A DNA stretch of 64,000 bases. It comes from Hysterangium stoloniferum. Lineage: Eukaryota > Basidiomycota > Agaricomycetes > Hysterangiales > Hysterangiaceae. This document shows positions 1 to 10,165 of this stretch, in pieces. The notes below the pieces were generated by a model that was not told where the DNA came from, made no database searches, and saw only the letters and a list, made by a program, of their open reading frames with translations. Where the stretch lies: positions 186,001 through 250,000 of the forward strand of contig WHVD01000084.1 of the NCBI GenBank assembly GCA_015178975.1, written 5' to 3'. Numbering within the stretch: the first letter of the stretch is position 1; each line of letters starts with the position of its first letter. The translations under genes and the position numbers were made by a program.

Positions 1-456
<456 letters not shown>

Positions 457-589
457 GATTGAAATTTGTGAGGAATGGATGGATATAAAGAGCGGCAGGG
501 GTCAGGCAAAGAAAGACGAGGAGGCAAACAGACGATGAGCGTAGTAAAATACCTCCTTCAATGAAGGGGGCGGAGTTTCAAAGTCCTCA

Positions 590-1961
590 ATGTTGAGGAT
601 TCCCAGGCAGCCAACCTTGAGGTTAACAAGAGGTCTAATGTCCATTCAGAATGCTCGTTTGTTCACTTCAGGAAGTGCGGAAGGGTTCACAGGTGCCGTT
701 GGAAATACACCACTGGTACGACACATGCAACTTCTGCTCTGAGCTTCAGCTTACATTGTATGTATGGTAAAGATTTATTTAAAGGCGTTATCAGAGCGGA
801 CTGGGTCAACTATCCTCGGAAAAGCAGAGTTCCAAAACCCCGGAGGAAGTGTTAAGGATCGTGCAGCCCTGGGGGTTGTGCGAGACGCGGAGGAAAGAGG
901 TCTGTAAGTGCACGACCTACTTGCTTTATTCCGTGCAATCTTTTACAATCGTTGCTTCAGATTGAAGCCAGGGGGCACCGTTATTGAAGGTACAGCCGGA
1001 AATACAGGGATCGGTCTTGCACATGTATGCAGGGCCAGAGGTTACAAGTGTGTCATATACATGCCAGACACTCAGGTTAATACGTCTTGTTCGTTCCTTC
1101 TCACAATATTAACCCCCGACCAAGAGTCAGGAGAAGATCGATCTTCTCAGGATGTTAGGGGCCGATGTACGGCCAGTTCCTGCTGTTGCATATGAGAATC
1201 CAAAAAATTATAACCACCAAGCACGCGATTATGCCCAAACAGTGCCCAACAGTGTCTGGACAGACCAGTTCGATAACACCGCTAATGCTTATGCGCATTA
1301 TATCTCAACTGGCCCAGAAATATGGCAGCAGACGAACGGGAAATTGGACGGTTTTATCTGTTCCACAGGTACTGGAGGTACACTTGCTGGAGTAGGACGA
1401 TACTTGCGGGAAGTGAGCGATGGTAAGGTTCAGACATGGCTTGCTGATCCACCCGGAAGTGTCTTGCACAATTACATCACAAGCGGCGGCAAGCTCACCG
1501 AACGGTCTGGGAGCTCGATCACTGAAGGTACATAGCTGCTTCAAATGTAACAGAATCGCCATGAACATTGTGTATAGGCATTGGTCAAGGTCGAATTACC
1601 CGCAATCTAGAAACAGAAATCAAGCATGTGTCGGGAGCTCTAAGCATCCCGGATACGAAAACGATTGCAATGCTCTACGGATTGTTAGATGAAGAGGGAC
1701 TCTACCTAGGTGCTAGCTCGGCGCTCAATGTTGTTGCTGCTGTAGAGTTGGCACAGAAGCTTGGAAAGGGTACGCACACAGCTGCCTTGTTTGCGATTAT
1801 CGATGTTCACATGTGGCGAAACAGGGTCTACCATTGTCACAGTTCTATGCGATGGTGCATATCGATATCAGAGTCGCCTGTTTTCGAAGAAGTGGCTTGA
1901 AGCAAAGGGATTAATGGAGGCAATTCCCGATCATCTTAGGAAATATGCTGTATTGGATTAA
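590..1961 (+). CDS. Cysteine synthase (O-acetylserine sulfhydrylase type), probably mitochondrial
   Basis: PLP enzyme of fold type II that joins a serine derivative with sulfide to make cysteine. Six exons: 590-715, 773-903, 961-1075, 1125-1527, 1578-1769 and 1825-1961; 367 aa. Visible motifs are [10 protein letters not shown] with the PLP-binding lysine near residue 70, [12 protein letters not shown] (substrate loop) and the PLP-phosphate loop [10 protein letters not shown]. The start at 590 gives an Arg-rich, acid-free N-terminus ([16 protein letters not shown]), like a mitochondrial presequence; an in-frame ATG at 638 would remove it. The LADPPGS and [15 protein letters not shown] segments resemble the fungal cysteine synthase 2 (cys12) branch rather than cystathionine beta-synthase, and no CBS domain is present. 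Confidence 0.93.
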
Positions 1962-2150
1962 GTATATCGGGACCTGCACGGTATACCACATAAGACGTTA
2001 GCAATCCTTGTGGCTGAAATAGAAACCGTCCTGTAATTCCCTGTAATATCTATGCCGTAGTCTCAAATGTTTTGAGCGGGTTGTAAAGCCCAGTGTCTTG
2101 TGCGTGGCGAAAGACCCAGCGCTTGTCCTCGTTCTGTTTCGTCTTCCACG

Positions 2151-2820
2151 ATGTCTACTCCGAGTTCTTCAAGCTCGACACCTTATGCTCCTTCTACTCC
2201 CCAACCGCAATATCTGGAATCGGCTTCTCCTCATGCCTTGAGCTCGTCTGTGTCGAAGAATTCTAAAGTAAATGCAGCACGTACTAAACCCACTAACGTG
2301 TTCTCGAACGATGGGACTTTCCTAGAGCGTTTTCAAAGACTTAAACGAGTATGTCAGTTATGGTCAAAGAATATACGCTACTCATGCTTGTCTGAGGTAC
2401 TAGGAAGAGGAGGAGAAGAAAAAGACTGAACAAGACGCAACAAGGTTAATCTCTCACTGTGGATTTGGATGTTTGATCTCACCAGTATTCGTTGCAGGAA
2501 ACTTCAGTTTGAAGAGCGATTTGTGAGTTATCAATTACTGCTGCGGCATCGTTATTTAATATATATAATGTAGAAAAAAAGAGGCAAGCGTCCCACTCCG
2601 GATACTCCTGCTACCACCCATGATGCAGATGATTTACCGTCTAAAAAGCTCAAGATTGAAAACGACGCGCCCTTGAGTGAGCTTTTGTTGCTGTTGTTCA
2701 TTGCTGTGACTTACCCCCAGAGTGGCCGACGTTTCAGCACAGTATGAGAAGGACGTGCATACTTATGCTGGGCGAAGTCTGAAAGATAATGGAACAGGCA
2801 TCCGACCATTGGTGAAATGA
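2151..2820 (+). CDS. Small conserved-looking protein of unknown function, Lys-rich
   Basis: Not recognised. Five exons join in phase (2151-2348, 2404-2444, 2498-2522, 2574-2676, 2723-2820) to give 154 aa. The N-terminal third is Ser/Pro/Thr-rich; the middle has a charged stretch (FLERFQRLKREEEEKKK) likely to be helical; then a basic cluster KKRGKRP that could be a nuclear localisation signal; the C-terminus reads AGRSLKDNGTGIRPLVK. The last acceptor (ends at 2722) was chosen to keep the C-terminal frame and is the weakest join. The gene is convergent with the LRR protein gene that ends at 3040. The coding reality rests on consistent splice phases and codon-like composition only. Confidence 0.55.
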
Positions 2821-3039
2821 TCAGATCGCCATTGAATACCGTATGGCTGTAGCAAGCGATTAAGATGCATGTGTGATCCTTGTCTAATAGTACTATGTTC
2901 ATATTCTCGCAAGGTTCCTTTGCAAATCAGGTACACTGTATATGATAATCTGGTAACATTTCTGTGAATGATATGATATTATAATTATGTTACACATTGA
3001 AAATGAATCCCAATACACCCTAAAGTATATGTACAATTA

Positions 3040-5241
3040 TCAATGTCGTTCATCAGGACTAGTAAGATGCGTCTGGCTCAGTACTTTCAACCAACTGTCG
3101 CCAACTTCTGTCCGAAGAGCTTCGATGCGCTTTCGGAAAAGCTGGGCATCAGATACACCTTCAGAAGAATCCGCAGTTGGATTTTGCCCATGTCCCATAT
3201 CAAGAGATCTCTCTGACATCGAAGGCGGTTCGAACATGGAAGGTGACATACGAGCACGCCGTTTATTTGACTTCGTCGTGGCAGATGATAACGTTCTACT
3301 AGCCTTGAGGGCCGGGCGGGTACCAGAGTTCGTAGCAGATGGGTCAGACGGTGACAAGCGGGGAGGTGCTGATGGTTCGACAGGTATATCGGCTGTGACC
3401 GCCGGTGAAACAGGTTTGTCGATACCATCGTTCAAAGTAACACTTTCCATAGGTAGGCCAATCGGTCCAAAGAATCGTTCATATCGTATCACACCGGCAT
3501 TAGTGCTATGTCTCTTATGGGACGTCGGAAGAATTCGGTTCTCGCGACCAGACTCATCGGTGCTTTCCTTATCATCCAGATCAACAATTCGTTTCGGTTT
3601 CCGTCGACGAGGCCTTGGTTGAACAATAGATTCCCCAGGAGAACTCTGCCCTTCGGTGGGTGTCGGTGAATGTCCCGGCCTCTGCTGTAAACCGGCAATA
3701 TGCGGCGACGAAGGCGGCGTAGGCAAGATATGGGTGTGAGCACTAGTGGGGTGCTGTGTCTGCGACAGCGGTCGACCGTTCTCGTTATGAGAGTGTATAC
3801 CTCTGTCCGCGTGAACTTGATACAACATTGCTCTCCTTTCCATGATACCAGGCGAACTTCCATCCAGACGAATCTCCCGGTTCTCCTTAGCAAATAAATC
3901 GAAACATTGTACACGCCAGTTCTGATCGCGACTGGTACACGGGTTTCCCGACATCCATATCTCTTTGATTTGTGGCAAAACAGCGAGCCGACCAACTTCG
4001 CCGGTATCATCTACTTTGTTATTCCGTAAGTCCACTCGTGAAAGATGATCCAAGCGCTCCAATCCACAAAGGGACTCAAGGCGATTAGAAGAGATATTGA
4101 GTGCAGTTATGGAGTGAATCTGGTCATAAATGCCCAAAACAGAATCTACCATGTTATGTGCTAGATTCAGAGACTTTAGGGAAGACAGTGCCGAAAGACT
4201 GGGAGGCACAGAGATTAGAAGATTAGATGAAAGATCCAATGATAATAAATTCGGAAGAGGGGGTAGAGGGGGTATAAATGTCAGGTTATTGTCAGATAGT
4301 GATAGATGAGTTAAGAGCCACCAAGCACTGGACGGAAGTATCCGTTCGGGAAGTGCAATTTGGGACTTAGAACTGTCCTGCAAATCTTGTTCGAGATCTT
4401 CCGGTACGGATGGTGGTAATTGGGATGTGCGGAAAGATGATTGCCTTGATCGCATGGAAGACGGCGGGCGATGGACAAGTTTTGGCCGCGATACTCGCTC
4501 TGAGATGCCCTCTCGTTGCAACCTATCATCAATGACGGAATCTGTAAAAAGATCAGATAGATCTTCCAAACCACTCCGTTTGATGGTTAAACTTCGCAGG
4601 CTTTCACTTAGTCGATCCCAGCCCATGAGGATTCTAGGGTCAATATCCTGACATTCGAGCATCCGTAGAGTCTTAAAGGCATCCATGGGAACAGCGCTGT
4701 CATTGGGGGGATCATTTGCCAATTGAGATATAAGTCTTGGACTGGACGCGCCAACACGTAGTGCGGGTAGTTTGGTGAAAGCACTGTAAATGAACTTTAG
4801 CTCAGCGTCCAAACTTGGTGGCACCTGTCGACCAAACCATCCACCTCCAAGCGAGAACATAGATACTGATGATATGGTAGACCGGAGTGATGAAATGGAT
4901 AAAGCGTCTGATTTATCTTTCAGTGCCAGTATTGTTGAGCTCGTGAGATGAGACAGGTGTGGGACCCGGACGTCTAACGAGCCAACATCAACTCCTAAAG
5001 CTTCGAATCGCATAAGGAGGTAGAATAGACGATGTGGATCAACTGAAAAGAGTAAAGGTTTCGATGGGGGCTGTTCGGCCGAGCCGAGTCCAATCCAACT
5101 GAGAACAGATGGAGCGGAAGCCGCTGACGTTCTCTGTGAATGGCCTCGCGATGTTAAAGCAACAGTTGCTAGACGCTGCTCATGCGACCGAATGAACAAA
5201 GCAGTCTTCCTGACATATCCATCACCGTCCTCCGAATCCAT
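3040..5241 (-). CDS. Leucine-rich-repeat protein
   Basis: A single uninterrupted 733-codon frame, unusual in this intron-rich region. About four to six LRRs lie near residues 305-440, for example LLTHLSLSDNNLTFIPPLPP and LTALNISSNRLESLCGLERL-like repeats, closed by an LRR cap (IWMSGNPCT). Before the LRRs is a helical region beginning VDPHRLFYLLMRFEALGVD; after them is a long Ser/Pro-rich, probably disordered tail that ends in a short helix (RKRIEALRTEVGDSWLKVL). The order (N-terminal domain, LRR, long tail) recalls STK11-interacting proteins and fungal septation scaffolds, but no specific family motif is certain. It is divergent from RAD23 with a shared upstream region of about 330 bp. Confidence 0.82.
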   Translation of the reverse strand: MDSEDGDGYVRKTALFIRSHEQRLATVALTSRGHSQRTSAASAPSVLSWIGLGSAEQPPSKPLLFSVDPHRLFYLLMRFEALGVDVGSLDVRVPHLSHLTSSTILALKDKSDALSISSLRSTISSVSMFSLGGGWFGRQVPPSLDAELKFIYSAFTKLPALRVGASSPRLISQLANDPPNDSAVPMDAFKTLRMLECQDIDPRILMGWDRLSESLRSLTIKRSGLEDLSDLFTDSVIDDRLQREGISERVSRPKLVHRPPSSMRSRQSSFRTSQLPPSVPEDLEQDLQDSSKSQIALPERILPSSAWWLLTHLSLSDNNLTFIPPLPPLPNLLSLDLSSNLLISVPPSLSALSSLKSLNLAHNMVDSVLGIYDQIHSITALNISSNRLESLCGLERLDHLSRVDLRNNKVDDTGEVGRLAVLPQIKEIWMSGNPCTSRDQNWRVQCFDLFAKENREIRLDGSSPGIMERRAMLYQVHADRGIHSHNENGRPLSQTQHPTSAHTHILPTPPSSPHIAGLQQRPGHSPTPTEGQSSPGESIVQPRPRRRKPKRIVDLDDKESTDESGRENRILPTSHKRHSTNAGVIRYERFFGPIGLPMESVTLNDGIDKPVSPAVTADIPVEPSAPPRLSPSDPSATNSGTRPALKASRTLSSATTKSNKRRARMSPSMFEPPSMSERSLDMGHGQNPTADSSEGVSDAQLFRKRIEALRTEVGDSWLKVLSQTHLTSPDERH

Positions 5242-5569
5242 TCCGAATCTATGACGTCCAAGCTTGCGGAGAGTTTATTAAACCTGGTACACAGAGCTGG
5301 TGGTTCTGCACCAATTCTAAGTAGAGACGAAATATATCCAGTTACATACGTACATGCCACACTGGAATCTTTGCCTAATAGTTCACTGGGGGTGGAGGTG
5401 TAGATCGTTACGGTCACAAGCCCAAAAAGGCAAGGAAAGCAGTCGGAGTTGTGATTCTCTTGAACGCCTGCGTCAGCTTTCATTGTACGCCACTACGATC
5501 TTGGTAAGTGTTGCCTTGCTAAACACGTTCTACCCATTGTTCATCCTTTATGCAGCATTTATCGTTACC

Positions 5570-7099
5570 ATGAAGATCACAATAAAGACGCTACAGCAAA
5601 AGCTTTTCCAGGTGAGAGTTATCTACAATGAGTTTCATCAGTATCATTAACTATGCAAAGATTGAAGCAGATGCCTCGGAAACTGTCTTCGATCTTAAAT
5701 CGAAGATCTTTGAGAGTCAAGGTCATACTATTGAAAACCAGAAACTTATCTATTCAGGTTTGTGTTTTGAAGCACCACACGACTATTTTGTGACTTCTGT
5801 GACTATTTTCTAGGTAAAGTGCTGCCAGATACCAAGACGATAGCATCATGTGAAATCAAGGAAAAAGACTTCCTGGTACTCATGGTATCAAAGGTACGTG
5901 ATTTGAAATACTCATCGAAAGCATGCCATAATCTGCAAAATGAAGCCGAAAGCTGCTCCCGCTTCGACATCTACCCCAAGTACATCCGCAACACCTGCTG
6001 CACCCCCAGTGACGTCAGCTACCCAACCCGCAGCCCCTGCGCAGCCCGAACCCACCCCCGCTTCCTCTCAGCCTGCCCCTACAACAGAAGTTCCAGTTGT
6101 CACACCGTCCGAGGCTCCCGCATACGGCGCCTCTTTCTTGTCGGGAGATGCCTTGCAGGCATCGATTGCTAGCATGGAAGAGATGGGATACCCTCGTGAT
6201 CAGATTCTAAGGGCAATGAAGGCTACCTATAACAATCCAGATAGGGCTGTTGAATATTTGTTGAATGTAATGCTTTAAGTTCCCCGCTTTCAATGTGTAG
6301 CTAAACTTGTCAACTATACAGGGCATCCCAGATGATGTTGCAGAGACCACTGGTGCGGGTCCAAGCGCTGGAACCTCCATTTCTGGCACTGCCGCGCCGT
6401 CACCCGCAGTCACTGCTACTCGTAATCCTCCAGTTCAACCTCAACAAGCCCAACCTCCACCTCCACCTCAGGCCACTGCTACCGCACCATCAGCCCCCCA
6501 GAATCTTTTTCAAGTATGTGTTATTCTCCGATCCCTAGTCATTTCTTAACAAATTGTTTTAGCTTGCTCAACAACAAGCAGGTGGCGGTGGTGGGGCTGT
6601 AAATCCCATGGCTGGTTTGCGCTCCGCTGCATTGGGTGGTGGAGGCGCACCTACTGGAGGAGGAGGGGCCGGATTGGGTGATCTCGGTACTGATCCTCGT
6701 TTTGGGGCTGTCAGAGACCTTGTCCGTCAGAACCCTGCTCTTCTCCAACCTGTTATTCAGCAATTGGCACAAAATAACCCTCAACTTGCGCAGGTGCTAG
6801 CTTCGAACCCTGAAGCTTTCCTCGAGTTGTTGAATCAAGGGATGGGGGAAGGCGACGATGGTGACGGTGAAGGTCCACCGCCGGGTGCGCAGTACGTCCA
6901 AGTCACTCCCGAAGAGCGAGCTGCGATAGAGAGAGTGAGTGAACTCATTATGAACGTAGAATTCCACCTTATCGAATTCTTGCAGCTGGAAGCACTTGGT
7001 TTTGATCGTCAGTCAGTCATTGAGGCTTATTTCGCGTGCGACAAAAATGAGGAATTGGCAGCCAATTACTTGTTTGATGCGCCTGATGACAATGCATGA
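5570..7099 (+). CDS. RAD23: UV excision repair / proteasome shuttle protein RAD23
   Basis: Binds the XPC/Rad4 damage-recognition factor and carries ubiquitinated proteins to the proteasome. Seven exons: 5570-5611, 5661-5757, 5814-5893, 5946-6266, 6322-6513, 6563-6934 and 6986-7099; 405 aa. Domains in order: ubiquitin-like domain (about 1-73, starting MKITIKTLQQK), Pro/Ala/Thr linker, UBA1 (about 140-180, MEEMGYPRDQI), XPC-binding STI1-like domain (about 285-335, NPALLQPVIQQLAQNNPQL) and C-terminal UBA2 (EALGFDRQSVIEAYFACDKN). All four canonical domains are present and the length is normal for the family. Confidence 0.96.
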
Positions 7100-8274
7100 T
7101 GTAACACAATAGGCAGTAATCATTTATCTGTAGCTCTCTGACTCTTTGATACAAGAATTAGCGAAGGCACGATGTGCTTATGATATATAACGCCCGCTAT
7201 CGTTCTTCTACTCATACGTACCGTTCTCTTAACAGGTGGGGTACACAGCCAACGCAAAATTATGTGGAGGCTATAAGTTACTATAAATCTTAGCTTTATG
7301 CATAGATATTCCACATCTAATATTTATATATTCTATGAATGCAATTGTGCAGATCCTACACCATGCAGATTCTTTGCCTTTTGTACCAGCCTTTCGCTGT
7401 CAACAGCGCACAACATAATGCCGCTAGTTCGTACTGCCACCACCACGTCCACCGCTAGACACCATATGAGGTAAACCATACTCTCATTTGAAATATACAC
7501 ATATTAGGACTGAGTACTGAATGGTCACCCTTTAACAACTTATATCAGTCAGGCCGTGGCCCTCTTCATTCTCAGACTTCTGACTTGCAGTGTGTAAACT
7601 TTCAAGCAATTATGGCCCCTTTCACTTGAACAATTTCACCACATACTTTTCAAATGCCAAAAGAATTTCAATTTATGGAGGTGCCACAACACACTCAAGT
7701 GAAAACTGAGCCTCACATGTCACCATTTACTCCTGAGGAATCCTGGGATAATATCTCATGCACAATCACCTAAGTGTGCAAATACACTCTGTGGCAAGGA
7801 CTTGTGCAAGCTCTAAACTAATTAGATAAACTTTATAAGAATGAGAAGATGTCAATGAATGAAATTTTTAAAAGACTGCAAATCAACAGAGTCATCATAA
7901 GAGAAACAAAGTATTAGGAAATGAGTCTTGATGTAAATGTTAGAATGAAGAAGGGAGGTGGATGTGAAACACAAGAAGTGTGAGAGCTCAGACACAGACA
8001 CAGACATGAACGAGTGAATGCAAATTTCACCAGCATGCACTATGGACCCACAATGGTACACAACTTGTAACTACTGTGCCAAGTCACTAAATCTAACAGT
8101 AAAGACCCATTCCCAGGAACCCCACAGAGTATCCTTTGGATATTATATTAGGTTCAGAACTACCTTCCAGACCAGTATCAAGATCCAGAATTCACCAGAA
8201 CCCAACCCTCATCCCTCAAGTATCCTTTGACTCACATCTCATTCTGTCAGTCTGCTCCCTGACTAGACACTTTC
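7100..8274. other. Intergenic, no gene recognised
   Basis: AT-rich sequence between RAD23 and the transposon block. Open frames are short and carry no recognisable motif. The first part probably holds the RAD23 3' end; no repeat shared with the rest of the window was seen before about 8275. Confidence 0.6.
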
Positions 8275-8659
8275 TGTTATGACCTGGAATCTGTCAGACT
8301 CCACTGGACCCACATGTCAACCTGTTTATACTCGACTCTCTGTGCCTGTTACCGGACTCCCACCGGACTCCTGGAACCCCTCTAACAGAGCATGTCAACC
8401 TGTCTATATCTGACATTGTCTCATGCACCAGTCCTCAGACTCTGCTGGACCCACACATCAACCTGTTTATACCTGACTCTCTGTGTATCACCGGACTCCA
8501 ACTGGACTCCCAGAACCCCTTTAACAGAGTATAGAACCCCATTCCTGTTATGGTCAAATAACCTGTCATGTTTTGCACCCTGCTCCAGTTCTGTTCTGTC
8601 CCTAACATTTAGTTTGGTGTTTACCTGTCTCATTTCATGATTACCTATTTTGCACCTCA
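8275..8659 (+). repeat. 5' part of a degraded LTR, host of the nested insertions
   Basis: Starts TGTTATGACCTGGAATC and follows the same order of motifs as the full LTR copy at 20985-21802 (tandem CCGGACTCC phrases, CCCCATTCC, TTTGGTGTTTAC, CTCATTTCAT). It breaks off at the Harbinger element (8663). The sequence seems to resume after that element and after a second LTR (CCATATTTGGTATTGC at 13819) and again near 17370-17792. The 8275-8530 part contains an internal duplication of about 150 bp. Confidence 0.6.
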
Positions 8660-8768
8660 TTAGAGAGTATTTGCAACTAATATATATTAGCATTTTTTGA
8701 TCCGATATTATGTTGGATAATATTGGCGCCTGTGGTACTTAGTATTCAACATTAGTTGTAGCATAATT

Positions 8769-10038
8769 ATGTCTGTCACGCAGTCAAGACCATTGAGAAA
8801 AACACTCTCCAGGCGACAGAAGGCCCTCATTGCCAGTACTATTGCCAATGTCTTTATCCAACGTTGCACAGCACAGCCTCTCACTGCATCACCCATTTTG
8901 TTCCCCACTATCCAACTCCAACTTGACGATGCAGCCAATGTTGCAACTCTTGCAACCATTTCTGCACTACCCAAGCAACGACCTCGGCCAAATCAGGGAG
9001 GAGAGAGGATTACTGTGGACTATCTGAACAGGCTTGGGCGGTTGGGGTGTCTTTGGGCATTCAGGTGCGTATGGATATTTTTTGATTTGATGACCATTGC
9101 TAACGTATTTATATAGATTCACAGCAGATGAGCTCATACTATTGAGCCAAATCCTTGAGATCCCAGATCCCCTTATCACTCCTAACCGCAACAAAGCCAC
9201 TGCTGTCGAGGCATTCACACTTCTTTGTGCATGATTGCGTAGCCCAGAGGACTAGTGGGCTCTATCTGCCAAATATAACTTGTCGCAGGGTGTCATCTCT
9301 GATCTCATCAACTCCACAGCGAAATTTCTCAACAACCGGTGGGATCATCTACTAGACTGGGATACAGAAGGGGTTGTCAACCCGGATCATCTTCAAGAAT
9401 ATGCCGAAGCCATTCATAACTTTGGAGCACCCACATCTACAATATTCGGCTTCATCGATTGCACAATCCGTCCCACCTGTCGACCAGGCGAATTTCAGGA
9501 GCTTGTGTACACTGGCTACAAGAAGTGCCACGGCATGAAGTTCCAAGGCATTGTAGCCCCCAATGGGCTAATGGTACATCTCAGCGGACCATTTCTTGCC
9601 CCTCAAAATGATGTGGGAGTTCTAGCTGAGAGCGGGCTCCTAGCGATGTTAGAGCAGAAGGCGATCCAACCAGGATCGACTTTAGATGACCCCCCTGAGC
9701 GCCGATACTTTCAGATCTATGGAGATTCGGCATATGGCACAAGTCCAGTCATGGTGAGCTCATACACTGCAGTTGCACCACTCTCTGAAGAACAGCGTGC
9801 ATGGAACACAGCAATGGGTAGGGTGTGCATTTCAGTGGAGCATGGATTTGGCCTCGTCCTTCAGGACTGGCCATTTCTCAATTCAGTTGCGAAGCAGAAG
9901 ATATTGGGGACACAGTGTGGAACAATGTATCGCATTGGTGTCCTATTGTGCAACGCCCATGCATGTCTCACTCCGAATCAAACATCTATTCGTTATGGTT
10001 GCATGCCGCCAACTGTAGATATATATTTTCATGATTAA
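8769..10038 (+). pseudogene. Harbinger transposase (DDE_Tnp_4 type), two in-frame stops
   Basis: Exons 8769-9064 and 9117-10038. Family blocks are clear: GFIDCTIRPTCRPG, VYTGYKKCHGMKFQG, IVAPNGLMVHLSGPF and GDSAYG, which includes acidic catalytic positions of the DDE nuclease fold, then VEHGFG. Two stops interrupt one continuous frame: TGA at 9232-9234, where relatives usually have Arg (CGA), and TAG at 9253-9255, which would be CAG. Both are explicable by single C-to-T changes. The rest of the frame is intact, so inactivation looks fairly recent. The protein would cut and join element ends together with the Myb-like partner. Confidence 0.88.
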
Positions 10039-10165
10039 TTTTACTCTGTTGTATTCCATTGTATTCCTCACAATAAAACAAGTTTCTTTTATCTTTTTTG
10101 TATACAAAATATTATTGAGAAAACCGACTATGATAAAATCACAAGAAAATGGAGAAAAACAAACA

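Noticed and set aside
2987-3622. 211-codon plus-strand ORF
   Set aside because: Lies antisense to the 3' end of the intact LRR-protein frame and shows no motif.
3489-4010. 173-codon minus-strand ORF in another frame of the LRR gene
   Set aside because: Out-of-frame shadow of the 733-codon frame, no domain.
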